DNA from: DATKXU01 sp035528905
GTDB taxonomy: Bacteria; Armatimonadota; UBA5829; DTJY01
Assembly (NCBI GenBank): GCA_035528905.1
Contig: DATKXU010000024.1
Coordinates: 1 to 11,071, forward strand
Direction of reading: 5' to 3'
Length of the DNA stretch: 11,071 nucleotides
Shown piece after piece: positions 1 to 7,352 of this stretch; within the stretch, counting starts at the first letter, position 1; every line of letters starts with the position of its first letter. Both the position numbers and the translations under genes were made by a program. The notes beneath the pieces are model-generated. The model was not told the DNA's origin, did not search any database, and saw nothing but the letters and a program-made list of their open reading frames with translations.

Positions 1-715
1 AATCGGCGATGCTCGTCACATACCAGCGGAAGGCGTACTTCGCCGCCTCGAACAGCAGCCCGGCGGTTATTCCGCCGATTACCGGCCCGGCCGTCCCGAT
101 CCTCTTGCTCGGCAGGAATCTGTACGCAAGCCCGAACGCCAAGATGGAAATCACGACCGGCATCAACACGCCGAGGAACTGCCACACGGCCTCGAGATCG
201 CCAGGCCAGAAGCCCCACATCTTGACATCAAAATCCCGTATCGCGGAGAGCAGGGACGTAATACCGAGGGAGAGCGCGAACAGCATCCCCACCACGATCA
301 CCACCGCCAGAGCGGTGGCCCGGGCGCGGAGGAAGCCCACGCGTGTTTTCGCCCCAAGCGCGATGTTCATCACCTGCTGCAGGATCACGAAGACCTGGCT
401 TCCTATCCAGAGAAGTCCCAGGAGGCCCAGGCCGCCCAGAAGCCCGGACTGCCGGCTCACCAGCTCCAGGTTCTGCTCGACGGCTTCGGTTCCGACCGGG
501 ATGAAGTTCTTGGCAAATGAAACGACTTGCTCGCGGGCAGCGTCATACGAACCGGTAATGTAGCCGAGGACCGCGACGCCGAGGAGCAGCAGCGGTATGA
601 GCGAGATCAGCCCGAAGAAGGAGATGGCCGCCGCGAACAGCGTGCCTCTATCCTCGCTGAACTCCCTGAACACACTCTTGAGGAACAAGAGCGCCCGTTT
701 CAGCTTACCCGCCAT
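1..715 (-). CDS. YihY/BrkB family inner-membrane protein (3' part missing)
   Basis: The first 238 residues of an integral membrane protein are visible; the gene continues past the window start. The protein begins MAGKLKRALLFLKSVFREF, then has the family's 'AAAISFFGLISLIPLLLLG' first membrane segment (about residues 28-50), hydrophobic stretches near 90-115, 133-156 and 182-200, and a GITAGLLFEAAKYAF segment near 213-227. An amphipathic N-terminal helix followed by an A-x-S-[FY] start to helix 1 is typical of YihY/BrkB (formerly misnamed RNase BN). The family has no settled biochemical role; transporter-like functions have been suggested. The ATG at 715-713 was chosen because a GGGGGA ribosome site lies 6 nt upstream. 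It follows the secreted stalk-domain gene after 139 bp on the same strand, so co-transcription is possible but uncertain. Confidence 0.85.
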   Translation of the reverse strand, partial: MAGKLKRALLFLKSVFREFSEDRGTLFAAAISFFGLISLIPLLLLGVAVLGYITGSYDAAREQVVSFAKNFIPVGTEAVEQNLELVSRQSGLLGGLGLLGLLWIGSQVFVILQQVMNIALGAKTRVGFLRARATALAVVIVVGMLFALSLGITSLLSAIRDFDVKMWGFWPGDLEAVWQFLGVLMPVVISILAFGLAYRFLPSKRIGTAGPVIGGITAGLLFEAAKYAFRWYVTSIAD

Positions 716-751
716 CCGGTTCCCCCGCAGTATGGCACGCCTCCCCGGATT

Positions 752-796
752 CCCCTTCCCGGTTCGGGAAGGGGGTGAGGGGGTTAGGTTAACCCC
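752..796. repeat. Paired perfect hairpins in intergenic gap
   Basis: The 139-bp gap between the stalk-domain gene and the YihY gene holds two adjacent inverted repeats. The first is CCCCTTCCC (752-760) with GGGAAGGGG (766-774), 9 bp around a 5-nt loop. The second is GGGGTTA (780-786) with TAACCCC (790-796), 7 bp around a 3-nt loop. Neither is followed by a T-run on the minus strand, so a classical intrinsic terminator is not supported. They could be an mRNA-stabilising processing site between two co-transcribed genes or part of a dispersed extragenic palindrome family. The structure is seen directly; the function is inferred. Confidence 0.5.
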
Positions 797-854
797 TGGC
801 TGTAAGGTGCCGCCAGCTTGCCAAACGTCTGTTAGATTCGACCTGCGGGGGAAC

Positions 855-2540
855 TTAACCTCCTATTCTCACGCCGGGCTTCCTGGTCACCTCCACGCTG
901 TACGCGGCTTGCTCCCGGCCGCCTGCGACGCTGGTGGCCGTGATTGTGTATATAGTCGGCGGCTCCTCAGGATATTTGAAGATTTCGGTGAACGCGCCGA
1001 AATCAGGGGGTATAGGCGGCTGCCGCTCGGCGAACGGCGCAGCGAGCGACATTGGCCCGGTCTGCCAGTGACCATCCTTGTCCGCCCTCACATCCTCTAT
1101 GGCTGCCATGCCCTCGTATGGCATGATCCCCTGTATCTCCCTGCGGAACTCGATGGTGACTCGAACCAGCGATCCGGGCGCTGCCACTCCCTGCACCACC
1201 ACGGGGCTCTGGATCTCCTGGCCCTGGCGTGGATACGTGATCCGGGGCAGGTAGCCTGCTATCGTCTGCGCCGTGACCAGGCGTCGAGACAGGCGTGTGT
1301 AGGTCTCTCCCCCCGGTGCGGAGAAGGTAACGCTGATCGGCTGCCGGATCACTATGTCGCCCTGCTGTATCGCGTAGTCTCCTCGGTAAAGGCCGGGCTC
1401 CGTTTCGGTCATAGGGATGTTCGCCCTGGCTCCGGGCACTGTGAACCATGCCTGTCCGCCGGGATCGGCTTTGAAGAAAACGGTCAGCGTATCCCCGGCC
1501 CTGAGAGGCCCGGCGCTGTTCAATCTAATTTGATCGTCCTCGGCCTCTGCAGGAGGCTGTTCGCCTTCTCTCCCCTGGTGCAGCACCTTTATGACGTAGG
1601 TCCGCCCCGTGATCGGGCTGACGCTGGCCGCCACGATATCACCCGCCCGCATGTCCCCCGACTGGCCGCTGACATTGCCGGGGAGGATTATCTTCGTCTG
1701 AGGCCCGACCTTGAGCACTTCGCCGGTCTCCAGCAGAATCGTACCCGCGGCGATTGACTGAACCTTGCCGCTGGATACTTTGTACTGCGCCCGGATGGAG
1801 ATGACTGTGCTCTGCTCGTCGAACCGAAGGGTGACGCGGTCGCCCGGACGCACGTTGCCCAGCGGCAGCTCCACCGCCTGCCCGCCGATGCGGCCCCGCA
1901 GGATGATGGCATCCCTCGCGATGCGGTAGGTGGCCGTGCTGCCTGCAGCTCGCACGGTAATCCTTGGGTTGGCGCTGGACGGCAGAACCCGCACGGCCTC
2001 CCCGACCAAGGTCTTCGTCGCAGGCACGGGCCCGGCTTCCTCGGGCTTTGGCTCTTCGGCCGCCGGGCCGTAGATGATCATCGGCGGCCTGGTCGCTCTG
2101 GCGCGCCACCTCGGAAATATCGGCATCCATCTGAGCCGCTTGTTCAGCGGATCCCAGTACCACGCCTGGTCGAACATTTCGTTGAAGAAGAGCACCGGCG
2201 CGTAGAATCGCCCGTCGTGCAGATAAGGAGCGTATGGAAAAGAAACTCGGCTGCCCCGAACCAGGCCGCTCTGCCTTCCCAGGCGGAGCACGCCGGCGCG
2301 CGACGATCCGGTGACCGTGAGAGTCCCCGAAGAGCCGTCCCAATATACCGAGGCCCCCAATGCCTCGGCGAACTGCCTGACCGGCACACACACTTCCTGC
2401 GAAAGGGCGGTGGGTACGCTGTCCACAAAGTCCACGGGTCTATTCCCGATGAAGGCCTGGACAGCGTCTTCTCCCTGGACAGCCGTCGGAATCAGAATCA
2501 TCAGCGCGAGAAGAAGCAGAGGGAAACACCTGCGCGTCAT
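855..2540 (-). CDS. Secreted protein: copper-amine-oxidase-N-like stalk, DUF5666-like repeats, Gmad2-like C-terminus
   Basis: This is a 561-residue exported protein. MTRRCFPLLLLALMILI plus PTAVQG is a signal peptide (about 1-23). Residues about 24-140 resemble the copper amine oxidase N-terminal domain, in spite of its name a non-catalytic wall or stalk module: VCVPVRQFAEALGASVYWD, then a repeat ending DGRFYAPVLFFNEMF and WDPLNKRLRW. Residues about 175-310 hold two tandem beta repeats of the form G-x-V...I.V...T.I...GD.V, resembling DUF5666. An Ig-like stretch follows (about 340-425). The last 120 residues resemble Gmad2, with ITYPRQGQEIQSPVVVQGVA. An in-frame ATG 13 codons upstream (2579) exists, but the ATG at 2540-2538 has AGGGGGTG 7 nt before it and places the signal peptide at the N-terminus. 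An envelope structural or binding role is inferred; no enzyme motif is visible. Confidence 0.8.
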   Translation of the reverse strand: MTRRCFPLLLLALMILIPTAVQGEDAVQAFIGNRPVDFVDSVPTALSQEVCVPVRQFAEALGASVYWDGSSGTLTVTGSSRAGVLRLGRQSGLVRGSRVSFPYAPYLHDGRFYAPVLFFNEMFDQAWYWDPLNKRLRWMPIFPRWRARATRPPMIIYGPAAEEPKPEEAGPVPATKTLVGEAVRVLPSSANPRITVRAAGSTATYRIARDAIILRGRIGGQAVELPLGNVRPGDRVTLRFDEQSTVISIRAQYKVSSGKVQSIAAGTILLETGEVLKVGPQTKIILPGNVSGQSGDMRAGDIVAASVSPITGRTYVIKVLHQGREGEQPPAEAEDDQIRLNSAGPLRAGDTLTVFFKADPGGQAWFTVPGARANIPMTETEPGLYRGDYAIQQGDIVIRQPISVTFSAPGGETYTRLSRRLVTAQTIAGYLPRITYPRQGQEIQSPVVVQGVAAPGSLVRVTIEFRREIQGIMPYEGMAAIEDVRADKDGHWQTGPMSLAAPFAERQPPIPPDFGAFTEIFKYPEEPPTIYTITATSVAGGREQAAYSVEVTRKPGVRIGG

Positions 2541-2675
2541 GGTCGGACACCCCCTGAAGAGAGCCTGCAGTCGCCGCACGATCCAGCCCGGCTAAGCCCG
2601 CAGGCGCTTTCGCAACGGTATTACCCGCGCCAATCGAACTTGAACCTCGCCGGCTGCGGTGGCGCCGAGGGTACA

Positions 2676-3248
2676 TCAAGCTGCGGCCGGCCTGCTCTGC
2701 ATCTTCGAGCGAACTGCGTCCAGTATCCGATCGGTCACCTGAGCCGGGCTTCCCGCGCCGGAGACCTCCACCAGGATGCCCTCGCGCTCGTAGGATTCGA
2801 GGACCGGATCCGTCTCCGCGTGGAACAGTTGGATTCGCTTCTGGATGATTTCGGGCGTATCGTCGGGCCGGCCTCTCGCCAGCAGCCGCTTGAGGATCTC
2901 GTCGTCGGCGATCGAGAGTGAGATCACCGCGTCCAGCTTCTCCCGGCGTTCTCGCAGCACGAATTCCAGCTCCAGGGCCTGTTCCATCGTGCGGGGAAAG
3001 CCATCCAGAATATAGCCACCATGCGCGCGGCTCAGCTCTCTCTCGATCAGGTAGAGCACGATTTCGGAGGGTATCAGGAGGCCCGAGTCGAGGTGAGAGC
3101 GGATTCTCTGGGCGAATGGGGAGCTCGTTTCGGCCTCCCGCCGAAGCAGTTCGCCCGCATAGATGTGGGCCGGGCCGCATATCCTGCTGATGCGTCTTGC
3201 CTGCGTGGACTTGCCTGAGCCCGGCGGGCCGAGGATTGCGAGCTTCAT
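2676..3248 (-). CDS. adk: Adenylate kinase, short LID-less form
   Basis: This 190-residue protein matches adenylate kinase, which interconverts ATP + AMP and 2 ADP in the cytoplasm. The P-loop GPPGSGKST is at about residues 7-15, the AMP-binding GYILDGFPRT at about 77-86, and RGRPDDTPE at about 125-133 stands where the long form carries its roughly 30-residue LID, so this is the short type. An unusual point is YAGELLRR where most family members have STGDLLR. The start at 3248-3246 overlaps the UspA stop (3247-3245) as ATGA, with a weak upstream ribosome site, so translation is probably coupled to uspA. An in-frame ATG 7 codons upstream (3269) was not chosen because it lies inside uspA and lacks a better site. 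The gene is not in the usual secY-adk-map ribosomal cluster, so it may be a second copy. Confidence 0.88.
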   Translation of the reverse strand: MKLAILGPPGSGKSTQARRISRICGPAHIYAGELLRREAETSSPFAQRIRSHLDSGLLIPSEIVLYLIERELSRAHGGYILDGFPRTMEQALELEFVLRERREKLDAVISLSIADDEILKRLLARGRPDDTPEIIQKRIQLFHAETDPVLESYEREGILVEVSGAGSPAQVTDRILDAVRSKMQSRPAAA

Positions 3249-3649
3249 TTGCCTATCAGCACCGAGCACGTCGCCTTCTGGACGATGGCCTTGCTCACGC
3301 TGCCGAGCAGGAGCTCTCTGAAGCCGCCGCGCCCACGATGGCCGATGACTATCAGATCGTAGTTGCCGTCCCGCGCGATTTCCAGAATGGCGTCGGCAGG
3401 CGTGCCTTGTCTTATCTCAGTCGCTACGGGGATTGCCACCTCGCTGAAGATGGACTTCACCGTGTTCAAAGCCGCCAGCGCGTCACGCTCCTCCTGAATC
3501 TGCAAATAAGCCGTATCGCGCCCTACCGTGAGCCGCGGCACCACGTGGAGAGCCGTGACCTCGTGGCGCATGGCATGCGTGAGCTTGATGAACTCACGCG
3601 CGGCCTCGTAGGAACACTCCGAGCCATCGGTAGCTATTAGAACTCGCAT
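3245..3649 (-). CDS. Universal stress protein, UspA family, ATP-binding type
   Basis: This 134-residue single-domain universal stress protein begins MRVLIATDGSECSYEAA and ends CSVLIGK. The nucleotide-binding signature G-x2-G-x9-G-[ST] is intact as GHRGRGGFRELLLGS (about residues 103-117), so it should be of the ATP-binding class rather than the UspA-proper class that lacks the motif. Such proteins dimerise in the cytoplasm and act in stress survival, often sensing ATP or AMP. The start has AGGTG 6 nt upstream. It sits 44 bp after the beta-barrel gene and overlaps adk by 4 bp, so the adenine-nucleotide sensor and the adenine-nucleotide-balancing enzyme are made from adjacent, coupled reading frames. 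Confidence 0.92.
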   Translation of the reverse strand: MRVLIATDGSECSYEAAREFIKLTHAMRHEVTALHVVPRLTVGRDTAYLQIQEERDALAALNTVKSIFSEVAIPVATEIRQGTPADAILEIARDGNYDLIVIGHRGRGGFRELLLGSVSKAIVQKATCSVLIGK

Positions 3650-3693
3650 TCAACACCTGCGGAAACAAGCAAGCGCCTGCGCCGACGGGCGGA

Positions 3694-4377
3694 TCAGTAT
3701 GCGATTCGGTAATTCACGCCGAACGCGACATCTTCGAAGTCTATGGCAGCGACATCGAGTCTCAGCGCGCCGGTAGGCGCGTATCTGATTCCTGCATTGA
3801 AGAGGTTGTCGTTCCTACCGATCTTGCCGCCGAAGTACTCCGCGATCACCCTCATCTGGGGCTGCACAGTCCAGTCCAGGCCCGCGAATACGCCATCGAA
3901 AACCCCCGTCCCGAATCCCACGCTCAGTTGCAGCGGCTTCAAGGGTTGCTGTCTATTCTCGGCAGCCGGTGTGACGCTCTTCGAGAACACGATGAAGAGG
4001 CCGGGATCATCCTTATCCAGGGTCTCAACTGTGCTGCCGATATCGAATACGCCTACGAGCACCGCCGGGCGCGTCGGCGTCTCAGGCATCAGCCTGTACT
4101 TGGCGTTGAGCGCCGTATCGCTCTCGTGGTTGCTCACGAATGACACCCCGACCTCCAGGTTCCCTACCAGCCCGTAGGTCACCCCAACCGTCGTGAGGTC
4201 CCGATTGTCGAAAATGTCGGGTAAGCTGTGGTACGACGCCTCCCATGTCCCCGGAGGCACGACTACCCCATCCGGTGTGAGAATATTGCCGCTCAGCCCG
4301 CCAAGGTAGCTCGAAGCCCCGAATGCGGGCAGCGCCGTCACCATCAGGATCAGCACTGTCAAGGGCAGGAATCGCAT
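3694..4377 (-). CDS. Probable outer-membrane beta-barrel protein, YjbH-like
   Basis: This 227-residue exported protein has a signal peptide MRFLPLTVLILMVTALPAFGA. The mature part opens with GGLSGNILTPDGVVVPPGTW, which resembles the start of YjbH/YbjH-type barrels (G-L-x-N-x-P-[TD]...PDG). It continues as alternating short beta strands separated by turns: TTVGVTYGLVGNLEVGVSF, LNAKYRLM, AVLVGVFDIG, LQLSVGFGTGVF, MRVIAEYFGG, NLFNAGIRYAP, LRLDVAAIDF and VAFGVNYRIAY. The strand pattern and an aromatic last residue suggest a barrel of about 10-12 strands. A longer in-frame ORF starts at 4431, but the ATG at 4377-4375 has AAAGGA 8 nt upstream and a proper signal peptide. It heads the minus-strand gene block and is divergent from the 4679 gene. 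The ligand or cargo is unknown, and the family assignment is by resemblance only. Confidence 0.65.
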   Translation of the reverse strand: MRFLPLTVLILMVTALPAFGASSYLGGLSGNILTPDGVVVPPGTWEASYHSLPDIFDNRDLTTVGVTYGLVGNLEVGVSFVSNHESDTALNAKYRLMPETPTRPAVLVGVFDIGSTVETLDKDDPGLFIVFSKSVTPAAENRQQPLKPLQLSVGFGTGVFDGVFAGLDWTVQPQMRVIAEYFGGKIGRNDNLFNAGIRYAPTGALRLDVAAIDFEDVAFGVNYRIAY

Positions 4378-4443
4378 GTCCGTCGTCCTTTCTGCTGCGA
4401 GAAGCGCATGCATTTCGTATGCCCGGGCCATTCGGCTCAGGCT

Positions 4444-4472
4444 GGGTGCTTTGTGCCGTCAAACGGCCACCC
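4444..4472 (-). other. Bulged hairpin in the upstream region of the beta-barrel gene
   Basis: The 301-bp divergent gap 4378-4678 contains one clear structure. Read on the minus strand it is GGGTG-GCCG-TTTGA-CGGC-ACAAAG-CACCC: two perfect stems (5 and 4 bp) separated by a 6-nt one-sided bulge, with a pentaloop. It ends 67 nt before the barrel start codon, so it may lie in that 5' UTR. I see no convincing promoter for either divergent gene. The structure does not match a riboswitch class I know. Confidence 0.35.
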
Positions 4473-4678
4473 GTCTCCCTTATCCCCATCCGCATCGAAA
4501 ACCCAAACCGCCGCATCAATTCCCGCAGGGCGCTTCAGGCAGCGGCGTAAGCCAGCGAGGCGGTCTGGCGGCGCAGCCCGCACGAGCCGCGTGTGGCCGG
4601 ACCCGCCGCGGTTATCCATCCGTCTGATGTGGGTAGCAATGAGTTAGCACTACGTGGACTCCCCGGAGCCGATGAGCC

Positions 4679-5059
4679 ATGCGAATGACCGAGCGCGTCA
4701 AGGAAATAATCGAGATGAACCTGGCCGGCCACTACATACCCCTCATCGTGCAGGCCGACAGGCCCCGCGCGTTCCCCATGTATTTCGCCCGCATCATCGG
4801 GGAGGATGTGATCGCTTTTCCGGCGACAGGCGCAACCGGGATCGCGAAGGTTCTTGAGACGGCGCGCCCGGCATGGGCTCTGGTTGCAGACCGGGCCGGC
4901 GGGTATGAGGCGTACTTGCTTGAGGGAAATGCTCGCTACGCAACCGACGAGTTGGACTACCAGCTAGTCGCGGAGATGCGAAACGAGGCGCCCGGTTTTC
5001 CCATACACGGCGCGGTGGTCTTCCGGGTCGAGACAGTTTATCTCACGCCGCCGCCGTAA
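4679..5059 (+). CDS. Small PNPOx-like (FMN-binding split-barrel) protein
   Basis: This 126-residue cytoplasmic protein has no signal peptide. After an N-terminal helix (MTERVKEIIEMNLAGHYIPL) comes a strand pattern typical of the pyridoxamine-5'-phosphate-oxidase-like fold. It reads IGEDVIAFPATG..IAKVLETARPAWALVADRAG, then the characteristic strand YEAYLLEGNARY, then helix and strand HGAVVFRVETVYLTPP at the end. The 'G.A.Y' strand and the terminal 'V.f.v..vy...p' are what point to the fold. Specific FMN-contacting residues cannot be fixed by eye. Two starts, 4679 and 4685, are possible; CGGAG lies about 10 nt before the first. It is the first gene of the plus-strand block, 103 bp before the 511-residue gene. 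Function beyond possible flavin binding is unknown. Confidence 0.6.
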   Translation: MRMTERVKEIIEMNLAGHYIPLIVQADRPRAFPMYFARIIGEDVIAFPATGATGIAKVLETARPAWALVADRAGGYEAYLLEGNARYATDELDYQLVAEMRNEAPGFPIHGAVVFRVETVYLTPPP

Positions 5060-5162
5060 TCGGATTCGACGGCCATCGTCAATAGCGTTTCGGGGCGCAC
5101 CGCGTCGGGTATGCCCACATACGGATGCCGACCGATTCGCTGAGGAGCAGGAGGAAGGATAT

Positions 5163-6698
5163 ATGGAGGAACCCGAAGTTGAGGAAGCGGCCATGGCTGC
5201 GAGAGGCGAAACCGGCTGCGACATAGACATCAACGCTGCCAAGGAAGAGGCGGCCTGGTACTCGATCGTGAACGTCCTGGCGCTCAATCTGGGCTCGGGG
5301 ATGGGTATTCCGCTCGAGCAGAACGAGATGAACTCACTGCTCGGCAAGATAAGCACAGAATGGGAAGACTTGCCCCTGCGAAATCCCCTGCCCCTCAAAG
5401 CGATCTTCAAGAGCGGCGACCCCCATCTGCTGAAGCCGTTCGAGCAGCGCAATTTAGGTACGTGGCGGTGGTCGCCGGACAGCTTCGACCGAACGCTGTC
5501 GCCCCAGTCGCACGGGTGGGCCGTCATCGCGGGGACTGAGTGTGCGAAATGGTTTGGCATACCTCAGTCCGCCGAAGCCGTGTCGGAGGACCTGCGAAGG
5601 GAATGGAGAATCAACGGCATGCTTCTCTGCGCGCTGGCGAGGAAGCAGTGCGATTTCGCATTCGACAATCTTCGAAATGGCCGGGGCCTGTTCGTGACGG
5701 CAGCGGAGCCGGGCACTGCGAGGGTGACTGAGGCGGCGGCCAACCTTGAGGATCAAGCCTGCATGCTTTGGGCGTGCTCCGATTCGGCATCTCTGGCAGG
5801 GCAGGCCGGCTCCATGTGCGCGGATGCGGATGCTCGCCGCCGATACCTCAATCTGGCGGACGACCTGTTCCAGGCTCTGGCGGACAATAAGGACTCGCTG
5901 CTTGCGACATCGCTGGGCAAGGCGCTGGCGCAGTCTGTCGCAATCCCGGCTCTGGTCTGGTATGCATCCGTCACGAAGGCGCAGGACCTGAAGGCCAGGT
6001 GTCTCTGGCTGCTGCGCGAGTTCGCAGATAACCTGGTGAGGGCCCAAGACGCGAACGAGATGGTGGGCGACACGGTCGTGGATGCGGCGGCGGCGCTCCG
6101 CGCCCTGACTGAGGCATTCCGCGTGACGCGACTCAGGACGTATGCCGAGACCGCGACGAAGATTTTCAACTTCATCGAGAGCCAATGGTGGAAGCTCCCA
6201 GGTGTGTATTCGCAGACGCCGCTGTCCACCGAATACACGTACAATGCTGACGATGTCGGGATCATCTGCGGTGCATTGGACGCCGGCCGCTTGTTCCTCA
6301 AGGACAGAGTGGACCGCGATCTCGCCGAGCTGAGGATGAGGATATTCTTCTGCAAGGCGGTCAACATCTCCGGCCTGCAGATGAGCATGCCCAGCCCGGA
6401 TTTCATGCCGGTGTGGCTCCAGGAGCGCGAGCCGGCGATTCACTTCAGGCACGGCTCTGTGCCGCTTCCATCGGAGGCGGATGGCGATTTCGGGATAGCC
6501 CCGGTGTTCGCCGGCGAGGCGGCATACGATCCCCAATCGGACACCTGGTCGCGCAGGATGATATTCGATGCGCCCGCCGCCATGCACGCGTGCTGCGAGT
6601 TCCTGTGGCTCAACCGTGAGGCTGTCAACGGATTCCCTGAGATCGTGCTGGAGGGGGCTCCGTTAAGGGTTCGGCGGGCAGCCGGCGCCGAGGGATAG
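5163..6698 (+). CDS. Protein of unknown function, probable alpha-helical toroid
   Basis: I do not recognise this 511-residue protein. It has no signal peptide and no membrane segment, so it is probably cytoplasmic. An acidic N-terminus (MEEPEVEEAAMAARGE) leads into mostly amphipathic helices. Stretches such as DTVVDAAAALRALTEAFRV (from about 303) followed by RLRTYAETATKIFNFIES, and STEYTYNADDVGIICGALDA (from about 355), recall the helix-hairpin repeats of alpha/alpha toroid enzymes such as AGE/YyaL-like or six-hairpin glycosidase folds. No catalytic pair can be assigned. Aromatic patches TWRWSPDSFDR (about 100) and MPVWLQEREPAIHF (about 419) could line a cleft. A strong AGGAGG site lies 8 nt before the ATG. 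The next gene, a uracil-DNA glycosylase, begins 12 bp after its stop, so the two are almost certainly co-transcribed. Confidence 0.8.
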   Translation: MEEPEVEEAAMAARGETGCDIDINAAKEEAAWYSIVNVLALNLGSGMGIPLEQNEMNSLLGKISTEWEDLPLRNPLPLKAIFKSGDPHLLKPFEQRNLGTWRWSPDSFDRTLSPQSHGWAVIAGTECAKWFGIPQSAEAVSEDLRREWRINGMLLCALARKQCDFAFDNLRNGRGLFVTAAEPGTARVTEAAANLEDQACMLWACSDSASLAGQAGSMCADADARRRYLNLADDLFQALADNKDSLLATSLGKALAQSVAIPALVWYASVTKAQDLKARCLWLLREFADNLVRAQDANEMVGDTVVDAAAALRALTEAFRVTRLRTYAETATKIFNFIESQWWKLPGVYSQTPLSTEYTYNADDVGIICGALDAGRLFLKDRVDRDLAELRMRIFFCKAVNISGLQMSMPSPDFMPVWLQEREPAIHFRHGSVPLPSEADGDFGIAPVFAGEAAYDPQSDTWSRRMIFDAPAAMHACCEFLWLNREAVNGFPEIVLEGAPLRVRRAAGAEG

Positions 6699-6710
6699 CC
6701 GGGGGACGCA

Positions 6711-7334
6711 GTGGCCGAGCATTGGCGGACGATTGATGACGTGCGCGCCGACGCCGCCGTGTGCTGCCGGTGCGATCTTTGCTACTCCCGCACGCATGTT
6801 GTGTTCGGGGAAGGGCCGGCTCCCGCGCGCCTGATGATCGTCGGCGAAGGGCCTGGCGCGGATGAAGACGAGCAGGCCAGGCCATTCGTCGGCCGGGCGG
6901 GCAAGCTGCTGGACACGCTGCTTTCCGACGCAGGCATCCGGCGCGAAGATGCATGGATCACGAACATAGTGCGCTGCCGGCCGGCGACGAAGCAGGCCGG
7001 AGCTTTGCGGAACCGGGCGCCGAGGCCGGACGAGATCAAGGCGTGCAATGTCTGGATGACGCAGGAATTCAGGTTCGTATCTCCTCAGTTCGTCGTCTGC
7101 CTGGGGGCGGTGCCGGCGCAGGTTCTCATATCTCCCGGCTTCAGGGTCGGCGAGGGCTGCGGCCGGTGGCATGAGGGCAGAGGCGGCATACCTGCGACCG
7201 CCACATATCATCCGGCTTACGTGCTTCGGTTCGTGGGTGAGGCCCGCCGATCCGTCGAGGAGCGGATGCTGGAGGATTTCCGCTTAGTCGCGCGCGACCT
7301 GGCCGTAAGGCGAGCCGCAGCTATTCGAGGATGA
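6711..7334 (+). CDS. udg: Family-4 (Fe-S) uracil-DNA glycosylase
   Basis: This 207-residue enzyme removes uracil from DNA, starting base-excision repair of deaminated cytosine. The expected four cluster cysteines are C18 and C21 (CCRC), C89 (VRCRP) and C112 (IKAC). Uracil-pocket motif A reads GEGPGADEDE (45-54) where GEAPG is usual, followed by PFVGRAGKLL (58-67). ITNIVRCRP carries N85, and YHPAYVLR carries H167. Against Archaeoglobus UDG as I remember it, the spacing from cysteine 3 to cysteine 4 is about 7 residues longer here. Translation starts at GTG 6711, with GGGGGA 4 nt upstream; no nearby ATG fits. It is 12 bp downstream of the 511-residue gene and 18 bp upstream of the HtrA gene, so all three probably share an mRNA. 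Confidence 0.93.
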   Translation: MAEHWRTIDDVRADAAVCCRCDLCYSRTHVVFGEGPAPARLMIVGEGPGADEDEQARPFVGRAGKLLDTLLSDAGIRREDAWITNIVRCRPATKQAGALRNRAPRPDEIKACNVWMTQEFRFVSPQFVVCLGAVPAQVLISPGFRVGEGCGRWHEGRGGIPATATYHPAYVLRFVGEARRSVEERMLEDFRLVARDLAVRRAAAIRG

Positions 7335-7352
7335 GAAATCAGGGAGCTAAGC

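Noticed and set aside
597..1757. Long plus-strand open frame opposite the secreted protein gene
   Set aside because: It is a GC-rich shadow with biased arginine and proline content and no family resemblance. The minus-strand frame has a signal peptide and recognisable domains.
2618..2644. TTCAAG and TAATAC on the minus strand as a promoter for the secreted stalk-domain gene
   Set aside because: The spacer is only 15 bp and the -35 box is poor. It may be real but cannot be supported by eye.
4644..4651. TTAGCACT resembling the left half of a CIRCE (HrcA) element
   Set aside because: The required inverted half GAGTGCTAA is not present 9 bp later, and the downstream gene is not a chaperone.
5454..6587. 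Long minus-strand open frame opposite the 511-residue gene
   Set aside because: Composition is typical of an antisense shadow. The plus-strand frame has a strong ribosome site and operon spacing.
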